Positions 23,367 through 34,140 of a stretch of 64,000 nucleotides of DNA are shown here, piece by piece. The stretch lies in the NCBI GenBank assembly GCA_016490735.1, contig JAEMWC010000349.1:698501-762500 (forward strand), in the 5' to 3' direction. A program made the position numbers and the translations under genes. The first letter of the stretch is position 1. Each line of letters opens with the position of its first letter. This DNA comes from Pachyseris speciosa. Its lineage: Eukaryota > Cnidaria > Anthozoa > Scleractinia > Pachyseridae. The notes beneath the pieces are model-generated. The model was not told the DNA's origin. It saw nothing but the letters and a program-made list of their open reading frames with translations, and searched no databases.

Positions 23367-23449
23367 ATGCTCCGATCTGAATCCTCAGGGTCTGAACATC
23401 CATTGCGTATCTTTTGAAATCCATGTGGCTTGTTAGGGTTGCTTTTATC
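23367..23449 (-). pseudogene. Channel exon, Cys-loop segment lacking cysteines
   Basis: Reads IKATLTSHMDFKRYAMDVQT, then LRIQIGA. In the family the pattern is S/T-C-P-M-D then Q-T-C: here Ser-His replaces Cys-Pro and Leu replaces the second Cys. The donor is GCAT then GTATGA. By phase and length the exon should start at 23449, but the two bases before it are GT, not AG. The nearest AG (23442-23443) would shift the frame relative to exon 4. Confidence 0.75.
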
Positions 23450-24434
23450 ACGAAAATTATAAAGAAAAGCACAAAGAGAAAAAAACTGAGAGCATGTATT
23501 GATTGATACAAATTGGTGATTGAGGATATAATGACCACTACTCGCTTGTGTGAACACGTGTCATTTTGACTAGGCTATTTTTTTTCAATCAGCCGGGTTT
23601 TTTTCTGCTTTCTTTCCTGGCCCTTGAGTTGCATAATTTGTTGGCACGTACTAATAGAACCAGCCACGGTTGCTTCTACAGTCTTACAGTGTGTATGAAA
23701 CCAGAACCGTTATTTTACGTATTATCCCGCCCTTGAGACAAAATTTGTCAAATACCGAGATTCTGGTCGGATGCCAGGTGACCAGCCAAATCCAGGCACA
23801 CGCTTCTCAAAACTTCCGAAAACACTTCGGGCCCGAAAAACGATTTTACATGCATTCGGTTAATTACTAGAAATTTGATTTCTGATGTTTCAAATATTTT
23901 TTTAAAGCACGCTATAAAAATAAATTAAGAAATGCATTTGGCTAGTTACCTTAAAAGCTAGCACCAATCGGCAGAAAACCTATTTGAAAAATTCCTCTCG
24001 GGCCCGATATGTTTTCTGGAGTTTCGAGAAACGTGCACCAGAGTCATTTCCCGTGGGCTGGCCTCCCAGTCAGAATCTGGCAAAGTGGATCGGTTTCTGT
24101 ATATTCCTCATTTTAATTCTTGATGCATCTGAAGCAACCCGGGCAGGGGAAAGAAGTAAAACCCCTTGCACAAAGCCGATATGATAAAAGGAACTAAATT
24201 TAAAAATGGCAGGCTCAGCTGATCAAGAGCTGTAGTTTTTGCCTGCTAATCCAGTAATGAATGAGTCGAACTGTTATATCGAAAGCAAAATTGACCGGTG
24301 TTAGCCACCCCGCATCTAACATTACGGTTTAATCTTCGATGTTAAAAAAAGACACGCTATAGTTTGAATATTTCAAGTTGTAAACAAGCGAGGGAATCAG
24401 ACTGAAGTCAGAACCAAGTCATAACTGTACAAAC

Positions 24435-24646
24435 CATTCAGAGAGGAATATTTTTCCATCTCCAAATAAGTAAGCCGTTCTTGTCTAGTCATCCACGTCA
24501 TGTTTTCTGGAGTTTTCTATCATGGTATCTGGATACCAAATCTTCGCTAAGGTATCACCCTTCAAACGGACAAACCACGATGCATTTCCGTAAGCAAGTC
24601 TGGGATCCTTCCAATTCTCCTTCAGTACCACCTCCACTTTGTATGC
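24435..24646 (-). pseudogene. Channel exon, N-terminal ligand-binding region, in-frame stop
   Basis: Acceptor after a long pyrimidine run (CTCTCCTTCTTTGAAG), donor GAATG then GTTTGT, 212 bp, phases 0/2. Reads [43 protein letters not shown] stop, then TRTAYLFGDGKIFLSEW, so homology continues in the same frame beyond the stop. W-DPRL and the WYPDT loop A motif are diagnostic of the family. Confidence 0.8.
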
Positions 24647-24649
24647 CTT

Positions 24650-25410
24650 CAAAGAAGGAGAGGAATCGAGGAAAGGGAGTGAATGAGAATGATCGTCTAA
24701 GAGTGAGATCAAATTAAGCTACTAACCTGGCCAACAAACAAGGATAAGAGTGTCGAGGGGGAGGGGGGGCAGTCTTTGTTCTGAATTTGCTAGAAGGTTT
24801 GTAAACTAAAACAGATTATCTATTCCTCATGCTCAAACTTTAGCTGATTTATCCTTTAATCTTGTTGGTGTCCATCTCAGATTTGAAGCTTGGAAGGTCG
24901 GCTTGATAAACTAGCAGTTGGACTCTCTCAAACTCATATAAAGAAAACAAGGCATGCAGGATCGACTGACACCTGACCCTTAGATTGTCGACCCGTTTAG
25001 AATTTTAGCGTTAAGAACACATTTACCATTTTCGTTTTGACAAAAAATGGATTGCAAAAAATTTGTTTTAGGGGTGTGCTTTAGCCAAATCTCGTCGGCG
25101 TAAGCGTGTTTTGTTTGTGAGTCGCCTCTGACTTAAAATTGAACCCAAGGATCGAGGTTGATGGTAAATGATTATTCCTGCTGTCTGGACGAAATCATGT
25201 TGGAAAGGTGGCATATTAATATATTAAGGATTGCCCTTCTTCTACGAAAAAGTATTTTTCCCGGTTTACAAAAATGGGAGAAAATGAGAGAGGGAATTGA
25301 AATCGAGTATAACTACGCATCTTTGAAAGATGACTCGGCAAGGAAATCAAAAACAACATTTAGATTAGGAAACAATATGTAAGAACGTTTTCCCCAAAAT
25401 TAAGGGTTAC
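24650..25410. other. Upstream of channel relic, nothing firm
   Basis: Earlier channel exons should lie here or further right, but none can be shown. One weak minus-strand candidate is recorded under rejected items. Confidence 0.3.
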
Positions 25411-25411
25411 T

Positions 25412-25515
25412 TACCCCGAGCGCCGGTTTAGAGCGCTGGATTTGCAATGCGGTGGCCCCGGGTTCAAGTGCCGCTCTAGCTCGGCCACGCTTGTCAAATA
25501 GTAATCTTGGATTAA
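25412..25515 (+). mobile_element. tRNA-derived SINE fragment
   Basis: GAGCGC..GTTTAGAGCGCTGG resembles a pol III A box region of tRNA-Ala type, and GGTTCAAGTGC at 25461-25471 is the B box. The body then continues into CTCGGCCACGCTTGTCAAATA, a non-tRNA part. It cannot fold as a proper acceptor stem, so it is read as a SINE head, not a tRNA gene. Confidence 0.6.
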
Positions 25516-25519
25516 ACTA

Positions 25520-28500
25520 AAACTTCACACCACGAGTTACCACTAAAGAGTACTCTAAAACCCTATACCAACTCCTATGTTAGAGGCCATTCTTCATTCA
25601 GCCGTTTTCCCTTTAGATACCAAGAACACAACGTACACAGCAGCATTCTTACCATTTGTTCCTCTCTGATATCATGAAACGAGTCAATCGCAGCATATAG
25701 CGAAATTAGAACAGGTCTTTCTGTAACAAAAATGTGAAATAAAGGCCTTTTCTGGATACGATATTAATATCGTTAGTTTGCATGAACGCAGCGTATTTGC
25801 GTACGCCAGGAAGGAAATCGCTTGGAACAATCCGGTCGCTGATCTAAAAGAGGGATTTCGCCTGAACCTCGATTTAACGTTAATATCTCGTTCGCGTTTC
25901 AATCAATTAAAAATCCCTCATCGGCTCATCTCACAAAGCTATATTGTGGAATATTTTGTGAATTTTTTTTTGTAATTTTGGGCATATTTGAGAAGAGATA
26001 ATTTTTCTCAAAGGATTAGTTGAAAAATTTAGAGAAATAAGAAGTTGTGAAGATTTAATGAAGGCTTAAAACTGGAATTTGAAGTTAAAATTAGTAGAAG
26101 GACACCAGACAGTTCCCCAGCAACCAGAAGTGCTCTTTTTTGGGGGCTGCCAACTGTCTGGTGGTGTTTCAAACTGAAACATTTTCTTTTTCATTTCAAC
26201 CCCTTCTTTAAACTCTTTAAAGTGCACATGAATCGAAAATGAATGGTTTTTACATAGCTTATATTCCCCATATTTCATTTTCAGTCGTTTCCCTCCTTTT
26301 CTTGAAGAGGAGTCGCTACTTGTAGCTAGGGGTTCCAAAATTGGCCTGAAATTAGAGACATTTTGCGCGCGGCCAGAAGGTCTCTGTGACATAACTCGTG
26401 TGCATGTTCAGGCGTGAAACATGGCGGAGAAAGCAAGAAAGCGCAAACCTGGGAAGTTTTTCTAAGCTTTCAGTCCCGATAGTAAATCTTGATAGTTCTC
26501 CGACATTTTTGTTGCACTGAACCTATAAAAACAGAGTAACGCACTCGACTGAATGGCATCACGACTATTCACCATACCCCAGATTCGTGTCTAAAATTTT
26601 AGTGACATAGGCCTAACTTTCATCGCATATTAAAATAAGTCCCTGCTATTTTTTGTAAGTTATCTTCCCCTCAAAGTATTTCTTAAAAATACCTTTTTTC
26701 ATATTAGAGAAAAAAGCTGGCTTCATAATTTCGGTTCATGTGTACTTTAAAATTTACTCCAATTCACGTTACGTCCCGCCTTAACATGATAGATGGATTA
26801 TTTATTGATTATGAAGAATCCCCCCTCCGGTTTTGAGCTCAGTGGTATTAAGTTCAGTGCACATGATTCTTACCTCTGTAATGAGGCCTCAGTCGCCTGT
26901 CATATCCTTTGAAGATACTGTCAAGAATATGTGTCTTATTGGGTGCCTCAATTCTTTCTCGAAACACGTCTTCTATGTCGTTAGCTTTCCTCCTAAAAGA
27001 TTTATAACGCTCAAATTCCAAACTTATTTATTGTCAACCACATCTATACCCAGATGTACCTTGAATACATATTTTTTTTACAGATATATAAGGGCAAGCA
27101 CCACCAAACGGTCATCAGGTAAACATTTTGGCTCGTTAAGCCAACGTTGATTGGTAGTCATTTTGCCATGACAATAAACTTTTCACTGCCAAGGTTTTGC
27201 CTTAATAAAATCTTTTGTATCAATATAGCATAGGCAATCGCATGGCGCTGGGTAAAATTAAAGATTAATTTCATGCGTGTTTTCAGAAATTGCTGAAATT
27301 GCAATTTCAGCTAATAAAAACACTTTATCGATGCCCTGATGCAGTACCCTAACTTTACGGCTCAGAATCACATAAGAACTAGCAAGTCAGTCAGGTGCGC
27401 ATTACCCGATTAATCAATTTACCCCAATAACGCACCCCATGAGTACTTCGCTGTCTTGTGCCAAACAACTTTGTTTTTAAATATACAACTACATATTGTA
27501 AATTGAAATCAGAGCATTGAAATTAATTCAATAATGTATGCGTTCAGTTTGATGAATGGTTAACGGATATCTGAACTAAACACGTTCTAGCGATAGTTGA
27601 TATGCGTCTAGCTAATAAGGGTAAATCTTCTTCTGTAGACAAACTCCTGGCACAACCATCGAGTTAATTACTTGAGGAACCTTGCAATGAATTCCGTTTG
27701 AATAGACCCATCCACGGATTTCTTTTCAGTTGTTTGATATTGGCCATGTAACGAAAATCTGTCCACATTTCTAGAAAGATGCGCCTATAAATTAGTAAAA
27801 TACCGAAGTTTGGAGTCGCATCTTTTAAAATCGCAAAGTTATATATATGGCCTCTCAGAGACGAGCAATTCAAAAAAAAAATTGTATGTTAGGGGGGAAG
27901 TTTGTGCCCCCCAGCATACAAACTTCTGTAAAATTTCCAGACATTGAAGCGCCATATTTTCGCTTTTTGTGATTGGTGACTCCCAAACTTTGCCATTTTA
28001 TTAATTTTAAGGTACTCTTTCTACTGATATCGATAAATCTTTGCTACCTGGTTAAAACTTAAAGTAAAAAAAAAAAAAAAAAACCCGTGATAGGATCTGT
28101 TACTGATTTGACGACTGCGCGAAGTGTAAGTCTTAAATTGTCAGATTTTGTCTCAAGCTTTCGGACCATGCCGAGAATTATGAAGTATTCGTTACCTTGC
28201 TTACATATTGGTAAATGCCTACCTGTTAGCTTCCACTTTTTTCCACACAACGGGCAGGAAATACGTCAAAAGTAACACAGTAAAAGAGCTCTTCAATTTC
28301 GTAGCCAAAGAAACGTGCTTCTCTCTTCAGAAGGCGAGCTGTAAACATTCCGCAAACGAAGTGCGGAATAAAACTTAGTCAGTTATGCCGGGCTAGTTCA
28401 TGCTTATTATAGATAACAATGTTAAATTATTAATGCGGTCTAAACCTTCTCAAGGTGCTTTCAATTCAAAGGCGGGTGGGTTTGCTTTAATTAATAGTTC

Positions 28501-29365
28501 TGCGCAAGAATGATGTCTGCAATTTTAATGTTGGAAGATCATAAACAGTATAACCTAGCTGTAGTCTTATAGTGGGAGGATTTTATAGTACGGATTTCGT
28601 GTTTGAAGATCATCCACAATACACAATTACCTTCCCTGCTGATTAGTTCATGTGGTGTTTGTTTTGTTTAAGTGGACTCTATTTTTCGTGCTTTTCTAGT
28701 TTTGTAAATGAAACTGTCAGGACGTTTCGGCTAATACTTAAGCGATTATCAGTTTTACACGTGATTTGAAAATAGGGTTGTAGCACGTTAAACGCGCGCG
28801 CTGGGAGAACGTTGCGTGTGAGTTACCTGAGACTCATGCACTTGCCAAGGTTTTGTAAGCCTCTGTTTTTATCGATACAGTTTACCATATCTGAACTTAA
28901 AGCAATTATTTATTTATCAAATTTTATTTTTTTTCTTTTTATCTCTTTGAAGAAGCTATATATTTTATAAACAACTTTAAGGGAAAGTTTTCACGAGAAA
29001 GAATTCATTTCGAATACTTTGGCAGGCATCTAACCAAAGTATTGAATTAACAGCAGCTGGGTTACAAAATAGCAATAAGGAATTACAAATTATTGAAATT
29101 CTTTTTTGCAATATAATGTAGGCTGAGAAATGGAGCCTACTTATATATGTGTTTCTTTTCTCATGCTACCATTTCTCGTTAAGTCTAAAAGGTACTGGAA
29201 TTAACAATGGTTGCTTACGAAAAAAAAAGTGAAAAAAAAAAATAGCCCCATCATGACCAAGAAGAGCATTTAGATTCAGTTAAGTCCTCGCATTTTGGTC
29301 ATACAATTTTAGCAAACTAATTCTATTTAAAACCCGAAATGGCTCATAGCTTATTTTTACTTACT
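25520..29365. other. Intergenic, no gene recognised
   Basis: No splice-bounded homologous exon was recognised in 3.8 kb. Poly-A runs occur at 28067-28082 and 29221-29241. A short minus-strand frame at 28264-28075 is annotated separately. Confidence 0.35.
28075..28264 (-). CDS. Short Cys-rich ORF fragment, unknown
   Basis: The minus-strand frame reads ISCPLCGKKWKLTGRHLPIC, then KQGNEYFIILGMVRKLETK: a C-x2-C...H...C pattern suggesting a zinc-knuckle-like fold. It begins after a stop and runs into a poly-T tract. It could be a decayed exon or transposon remnant. Confidence 0.2.
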
Positions 29366-29370
29366 TTTAA

Positions 29371-29780
29371 GGCCCGATTCAGACGCCACAATTTTCATGA
29401 GCCGAACCTAATGCATTCAATTAAGTTCCTGGAAAGTTCGTCGTCTGAATCAATTAAGAACGGCTATTTTAATTAGGAACGGCTCCGACGTTCTTTTCGC
29501 CTGGTTTAGGCGGAAATTTCGACTTTCAATAGAACTGCTTTGATTCAGACGCCGAACTTTTCGTGTGCCGAGCCTAATGCATAAATTATTTATATTGTAT
29601 ATATTTAAGCAGTTTTACTCAGAACTGGAACTAGAACTGGAACCGAACTGTATTGGGAACGCCAGTGGAACGGCAAATTAAGCTCGACGTCTGAATCAAC
29701 AGGCGTAATTTTGTTAATTTGAGTCGGCCCAAATTCGGATTAAGTTCAACTCATGGAAATTACTGGGTCTGAATCGGGCC
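29371..29780. mobile_element. MITE, 3-bp TAA duplication
   Basis: Termini GGCCCGATTCAGACG and inverse, flanked by TAA at 29368-29370 and 29781-29783. A second inverted block (GCCGAACCTAATGCAT) is inside. A 3-bp TWA duplication with GG-rich ends suggests PIF/Harbinger. No ORF. A related phrase GATTCAGACGCCGAACG occurs at 49843. Confidence 0.7.
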
Positions 29781-29914
29781 TAACATATTGAGTTCATTTA
29801 AAGCCTAACGAAGAAAAACAAGAACTTTTTACCCAGATCGAGAGGTTTCTACTTTATCAGCGAGAACACCAGTTTATAGAGGGCGGGTCTGCAGCGTGCA
29901 CGAACTAGAATTGA

Positions 29915-31070
29915 AATGAAATGGTGCCGAAAACTAGCGGCAGCTTTTCATCCTTTGGCTATTAATTTTTTGATTACCAGTGCCTACGGTTTGGAACTCA
30001 ATAATAAACTCTTAGCTTTGCACACTGCTGTAGGATTTTTATTATCGCGTTATATTTTCCTGCGCAGTATAGCCTCCCTATAAACATGGTAAAGACATAG
30101 CTAACACCCCTGCGCTTTCTATTGCGTTTGTAAGCGCGCAAAATTTTCAGTCAAGGAAACGTTTTTGTTTTGTTAGATTCCCGTAGTTTTTCACCGAACG
30201 GATGCTCTCTCTCTTTAAAGGAGATTATGAAAACTAAAGCGCGCGCTGGCTCATCGAGAAGGCCAAGAGGAATACCAGCGCGGTGGACATTCTATCCAGA
30301 ATAAATTTACTGACAGTCGCAGATGTCAAGGGACTGAAGCACATGCTCTATCCAAATTTTTCTTTCTGTGTTTCCCTATTTTACTTAGTCATCACTACTG
30401 AAAGTAATTACTTAGTTCATTTATTTGTACGTGCTCTGAAGTGCGCGTGGCTTTTCATGAATCACACCTATTGCCTGGATTGCGTCTACCTTTGCGATGA
30501 GCCTACCACACACAGGAAGTCTTGTGACCAAATCTTAGCTAAAGTAGGAGACATACTTAAAGCCTAAAATATTTCATCCCTAACAAACTAGAAAAAATGA
30601 AATGGTGCCGAAAATAGCGCCACCTTTTCATCCTTACTGTCATTTAGGCTGCTAATTTCGTACTTGCCAGTGGCCATGACTTGAACTCGGTTCTTTGTTA
30701 TCGCACGATACTATCCCACGTAATACAGCCTCCCTCTATGCAAGTGGCAAAATGTTGCCCAGAGGCAGACATAGCTAACACCCCACGCTGACTATCGCGT
30801 TTGTAAGCTTAAAAATGTCTCGTGCTCGCAGAAAAAAACTCAGACTCTAACTTACTGTCACTTCTTCCCACTCTAACGAAAATGAATGAATGAATAAATG
30901 AATAGGAAATAACCAAAAACAGTAACGGTCTAAGAAATCATTTAGTTTTTATGTCAGTTTTATAGCCTCATAGAGCCTCAATCTATAAGCATGTAACAAA
31001 ATATTGCCCAGAGGCAGACAGAGCTAACACCTCACGCTGTTTGTCGTGTTTTGGAAGCTCGCGAGATTTT
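29915..31070 (+). repeat. Diverged direct repeats, two to three copies
   Basis: The block starting AAATGGTGCCGAAAA occurs at about 29920 and 30600. The block AGCCTCC...GACATAGCTAACACC occurs at about 30070, 30727 and, diverged, 30964. The spacing suggests tandem duplication of about 660 bp followed by a partial third copy. No coding function is recognised. Confidence 0.55.
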
Positions 31071-31319
31071 CAAATAAAAGACGTTTTCTTTTCTATGTCA
31101 CTTTTGTTTCCTTGTTGCCAGGGAAATTACTTAAGAAATAGATTCCATTTGGCCGTGCTTGCCTGTGTACTTTAATAACGTACGGATAGCGTCAAACGTG
31201 GTAAGAACAAAGAACTTTGCTACTCGCCTGCGCCTCGTAGCGTGACTGATGCCGCCACTAAAATGTTGAGGAACTACTGGAGCATTTCCTCTATTGGAGC
31301 ATTTTACGTCCAAATGCGT

Positions 31320-31441
31320 CTCTCTACGTTTTAGGATTGTTATCAGCTGACAGGTGTTGGCAGTAATTATTCAGTTGATTTGATTTGAGATTTGTAATTA
31401 GTGGGCGAAGAGCCACCTTGTGGAAGTACTACTAATAAATC

Positions 31442-31476
<35 letters not shown>

Positions 31477-31486
31477 CATCATCATC

Positions 31487-31524
<38 letters not shown>

Positions 31525-31525
31525 C
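31320..31525 (+). mobile_element. LINE-like 3' tail with (ATT)n
   Basis: GGGCGAAGAGCCACCTTGTGG, without its last base, then ACTAATAAATCG precedes an 85-bp ATT microsatellite (31441-31525) interrupted by ATC units. A structured 3' end plus microsatellite tail is typical of a LINE or SINE 3' end; no protein part is visible. Confidence 0.45.
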
Positions 31526-31529
31526 AAAG

Positions 31530-31985
31530 ACGGCTGCTCCCAGGGGATGTGCATGGCTTCTTTGGTTTTCAATTGGAAGCTACTGGAAGTAGAGTCGAGA
31601 ATTTTAAAGGCAATCTTCGGAACAAAGGGAACGACAATTTTCAGAATTTCTCAGATGTTTGAAGATGTGGGAATGTTTGTCGGAGGAGAGATGTTCAAGG
31701 ATGCGAGTGGCAAAATGTCTGTTGGTGTCACCAACATAACAGGCACTACAGCCTGCACATGAAAACTTGTAAACGACCCGCGATCGTAAATCCGTGGGGA
31801 TGGCATCCTTAACCCCAAACAATCTCCTGATTTTAAACGGGGTAAACGCCAGCTTAATATCTAGGTCAGTGCAAAAAGCGCTAACTAATTTCTTAATTCT
31901 GCGTTGCGTTGTTATAGAAAAAGGACCGATGTACGGTAACTTAAAATACAGACAATTGTCCTTACGAGTAGCACCCTGAAAGGAA
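31530..31985 (-). mobile_element. Penelope-like element, GIY-YIG remnant
   Basis: The minus-strand frame from about 31985 reads QRRIKKLVSAFCTDLDIKLA, then SRVVYKFSCAGCSACYVGDT, then ILEHLSSDKHSHIFKHL: the connector and GIY-YIG endonuclease (VYKF-C--C---Y-G-T) of Penelope-like elements. A one-base shift breaks it near 31606 (after SEDCL) and the frame continues as FKILDSTSS. Only the 3' end remains. A different family from the element at 33490. Confidence 0.7.
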
Positions 31986-31989
31986 TCGG

Positions 31990-33170
31990 AAGTGAAGTGA
32001 TTGTTAAGAAATTTTGTAACAACATTCTAAACGACGTTTGAAGGGAGCAAATTCCTCCCCAATGTTTTGTAAGGTTATTTATATCAAGGTGAAAACCAGC
32101 CCAGGGGTTTCTTTTCTTTTTTTTTTTTTTTTTTTCAGGCTTCCTTTCGCAATTGCATTAATTGAGTTCACAACTGCGAGGATCATTCATTTGATTTTAT
32201 CATTATTATTATTATTATTGATAAATAACCAACGAGGCGCGTAGCACCGAGTAGGTTATAATCATTTCATATCCATCAGGCCCGAGTAGAGTAATTTTTT
32301 TTTGTTAAAAACTCTACGACGCATAATTGAGGATCTGAACAAAAAAAGTGAAAGAAAGGAACTCGGAGAAAGAGAAAACCAAAAAAAGAAACATTTCAGT
32401 TGTCCATCAAATGCATATGACTAATCAAAAAGGGCGCGAAAGCCTTTCGGTGGGTTCCAATGTTTCCGAGCAAAGTTGAATGAATTCAATGAAACTTTCC
32501 GATACTCAACGTTGAAGCTTCACTTTAGGGTCCTTTTTGGAAAAAGTGCAGAGTTAACTTGCTCTGAATGATTGTAAATGGTCAGAAGCTCGGTAAAAAA
32601 TATTCAATCATTGCTTAAAGAGGGTGGAACGGCTTTCACGTAGATGTACGAGCCGAAGGAAGCGAATTTGTAATCCATCAAAACAACAGCACCATGGGCG
32701 AATTTCATCAAAATGAAGACACAATTTTCATTTATTTTGATGGAATGGAACATTGTCTCACCAGACCCGGTCGGAAACAAGATGTATGATGGATAAGCAA
32801 GACAAATGTTAGAAAAATATGGTAACCTATCTGTTCGAGAAAATTTGGTTTTGGTTACCGTACGACTGTGCGACCGTACGCGCGTACGTCCACTCTTCCA
32901 TGTGTGGGATATGAAATGCCCCATTAATTGTATCCTAATAATAATAATAATAATCCAACATGACGGCCACACTCCAGTTGACCACCTAGTTTACAGCGCC
33001 GGTACATCTTTGGTATTGGACATCCTCAGACATCCATGTTATGATCAATCGACACCTGTACCAGAATCTGTACCAGTATCTGTGCTTGTACCACCCGCTG
33101 ACCAGTATCGCGTGACCATATCGCGGGCTCAAGTGTAAAGGTCATCGAGGTCAACTGGTTTTTGAAGTTC
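31990..33170. other. Intergenic, simple repeats only
   Basis: Poly-T at 32118-32138, (ATT)n at 32198-32220 and (ATA)n at 32938-32954. No gene recognised. Confidence 0.4.
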
Positions 33171-33184
33171 ACCGCTGACCAGGT
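33171..33184. repeat. Left 14-bp target-site duplication of a LINE
   Basis: ACCGCTGACCAGGT, identical to 36791-36804. The two copies bracket the LINE/Penelope composite. Confidence 0.8.
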
Positions 33185-33489
33185 TTGTTTTAATAATAAT
33201 GTAAACCTTTATTTAGTCACTGCAAAACTAACATACAATGGACAAATGCGAAAATTAAAATGTAACAACTTACAAAAAATATAACAGGTAAAGAGAACAA
33301 TTATGTATGATTATCTACGAATTACAGCAAATGATAGACACACACAAGAATCAAACAAAAAAAAGTACTCTAAAGAGTAATAAGGCCTCGAATCTTCTTT
33401 TTGTCTATCCCGAGCTTGTTTTTCAAAATTTTAAGATAGGCAGTGAAACAGAAAGGGTATTCATTTTTTGCAGCAATATAAATGTACTT
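33185..33489 (-). mobile_element. LINE 3' part (split by Penelope element)
   Basis: On the minus strand this continues the frame begun at 36790-36550: KYIYIAAKNEYPFCFTAYLK, then ILKNKLGIDKKKIRGL and stop. The 3' UTR ends at TTGTTTTAATAATAATG next to the target duplication. Typical LINE ORF2 C-terminus (GKYYIY-like). Confidence 0.75.
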
Positions 33490-33580
33490 ATAAACTCTTG
33501 TTGTTAGGCCATCGTAGCTTGATTAAAAATAAAACACAAACAGCGGAGATAAACATGGTAAACCAACGTATTTTATATAG

Positions 33581-33622
33581 ACTTGACGTTTCGTATGCTA
33601 GGCAACATACATTTTCAAAAGT
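33581..33622 (-). ncRNA. Degenerate hammerhead-ribozyme-like motif, left arm
   Basis: Inverse copy of the motif at 36439-36480, with identical core letters. Described there. Confidence 0.4.
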
Positions 33623-33778
33623 GACCGTTACAATTTTTAAAAACTGTTTATATACTTTTAATACATGGGTCTGGAACCGAGATTAAGAAAAACTATCTTA
33701 ACAGTAAATATGTAAAAGGATACCCCTTATTAATAAAGCAACAACTTCTCACTACTAATGTTTACATTAAAAGCTGGC

Positions 33779-34120
33779 TTAAGTTCTTGGATAAATAATT
33801 TTGCAATGATAATCGGTTTTTCCCGACGCTAAAATGTCAAAATAATCCCACTTGATGTTGTGTCCAGTGGTTTTAACGTGATCAGCAATAGCTGATGTGT
33901 GGTCATTTTTAGCGAGGGCCTTGAAATGTCCAATTTTCCTGTCATGAAGTCTTCTTTTTGTCTTACCGATGTAAAAGTCAGTGCAGTCCCAGCAACCGGC
34001 CTTATAAATGACTTTAGACTTCTGAGAGCGGTTTAAGCGGTTGTTGTAAGGAAAGAAAGTCTTGATGCGGAGAGTGTTCTGAAAAACTGTCTTAAGATGA
34101 GTTTCACGAAAGAAGAGCAT
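33779..34120 (-). mobile_element. Inverted copy of the Penelope GIY-YIG domain
   Basis: An intact minus-strand frame reading LKTVFQNTLRIKTFFPY, KSKVIYKAGCWDCTDFYIGK, and DHVKTTGHNIKWDYF. This gives the uninterrupted version of the domain that is frameshifted in the main body at 36051, and it shows the extra base there directly. Confidence 0.85.
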
Positions 34121-34140
34121 GTCGCCGTTTCAAGCTGGAT

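Larger units (their letters stand above)
20613..24646 (-). pseudogene. Cys-loop-family ligand-gated ion channel, decaying
   Basis: Four exons (24646-24435, 23449-23367, 21961-21839, 20980-20613) match the pentameric ligand-gated channel fold in order: loop D/A region, Cys-loop segment, loop C region, TM1-TM3. Exon phases (0/2, 2/1, 1/1, 1/0) follow vertebrate GABA-A receptor exons 4-7, and exon 5 would be 83 bp as in that family. It would act as a neurotransmitter-gated pore in the plasma membrane. Lesions: TAG in exon 4, both Cys-loop cysteines replaced, and the exon-5 acceptor AG missing at the expected site. The signal peptide, first exons and TM4 were not found. GABA-A/glycine-like by TM2-TM3 sequence; the subtype is uncertain. 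Confidence 0.7.

Noticed and set aside
24862..24940. Possible channel exon 3 on the minus strand (VQLLVYQADLPSFKSEMD)
   Set aside because: A weak resemblance to the family strand before exon 4, but there is no GT donor at the end and the length does not fit; kept only as a note.
25412..25490. tRNA-Ala gene
   Set aside because: The anticodon arm has an extra base and the acceptor stem does not pair; the body continues as a SINE.
31401..31662. Poly-Leu and poly-Tyr frames
   Set aside because: Products of the ATT microsatellite at 31441-31525.
33468..33686. Plus-strand frame also found at 36713-36375 on the minus strand
   Set aside because: Duplicate frames result from the inverted Penelope arms and overlap the hammerhead-like motif; not a protein gene.
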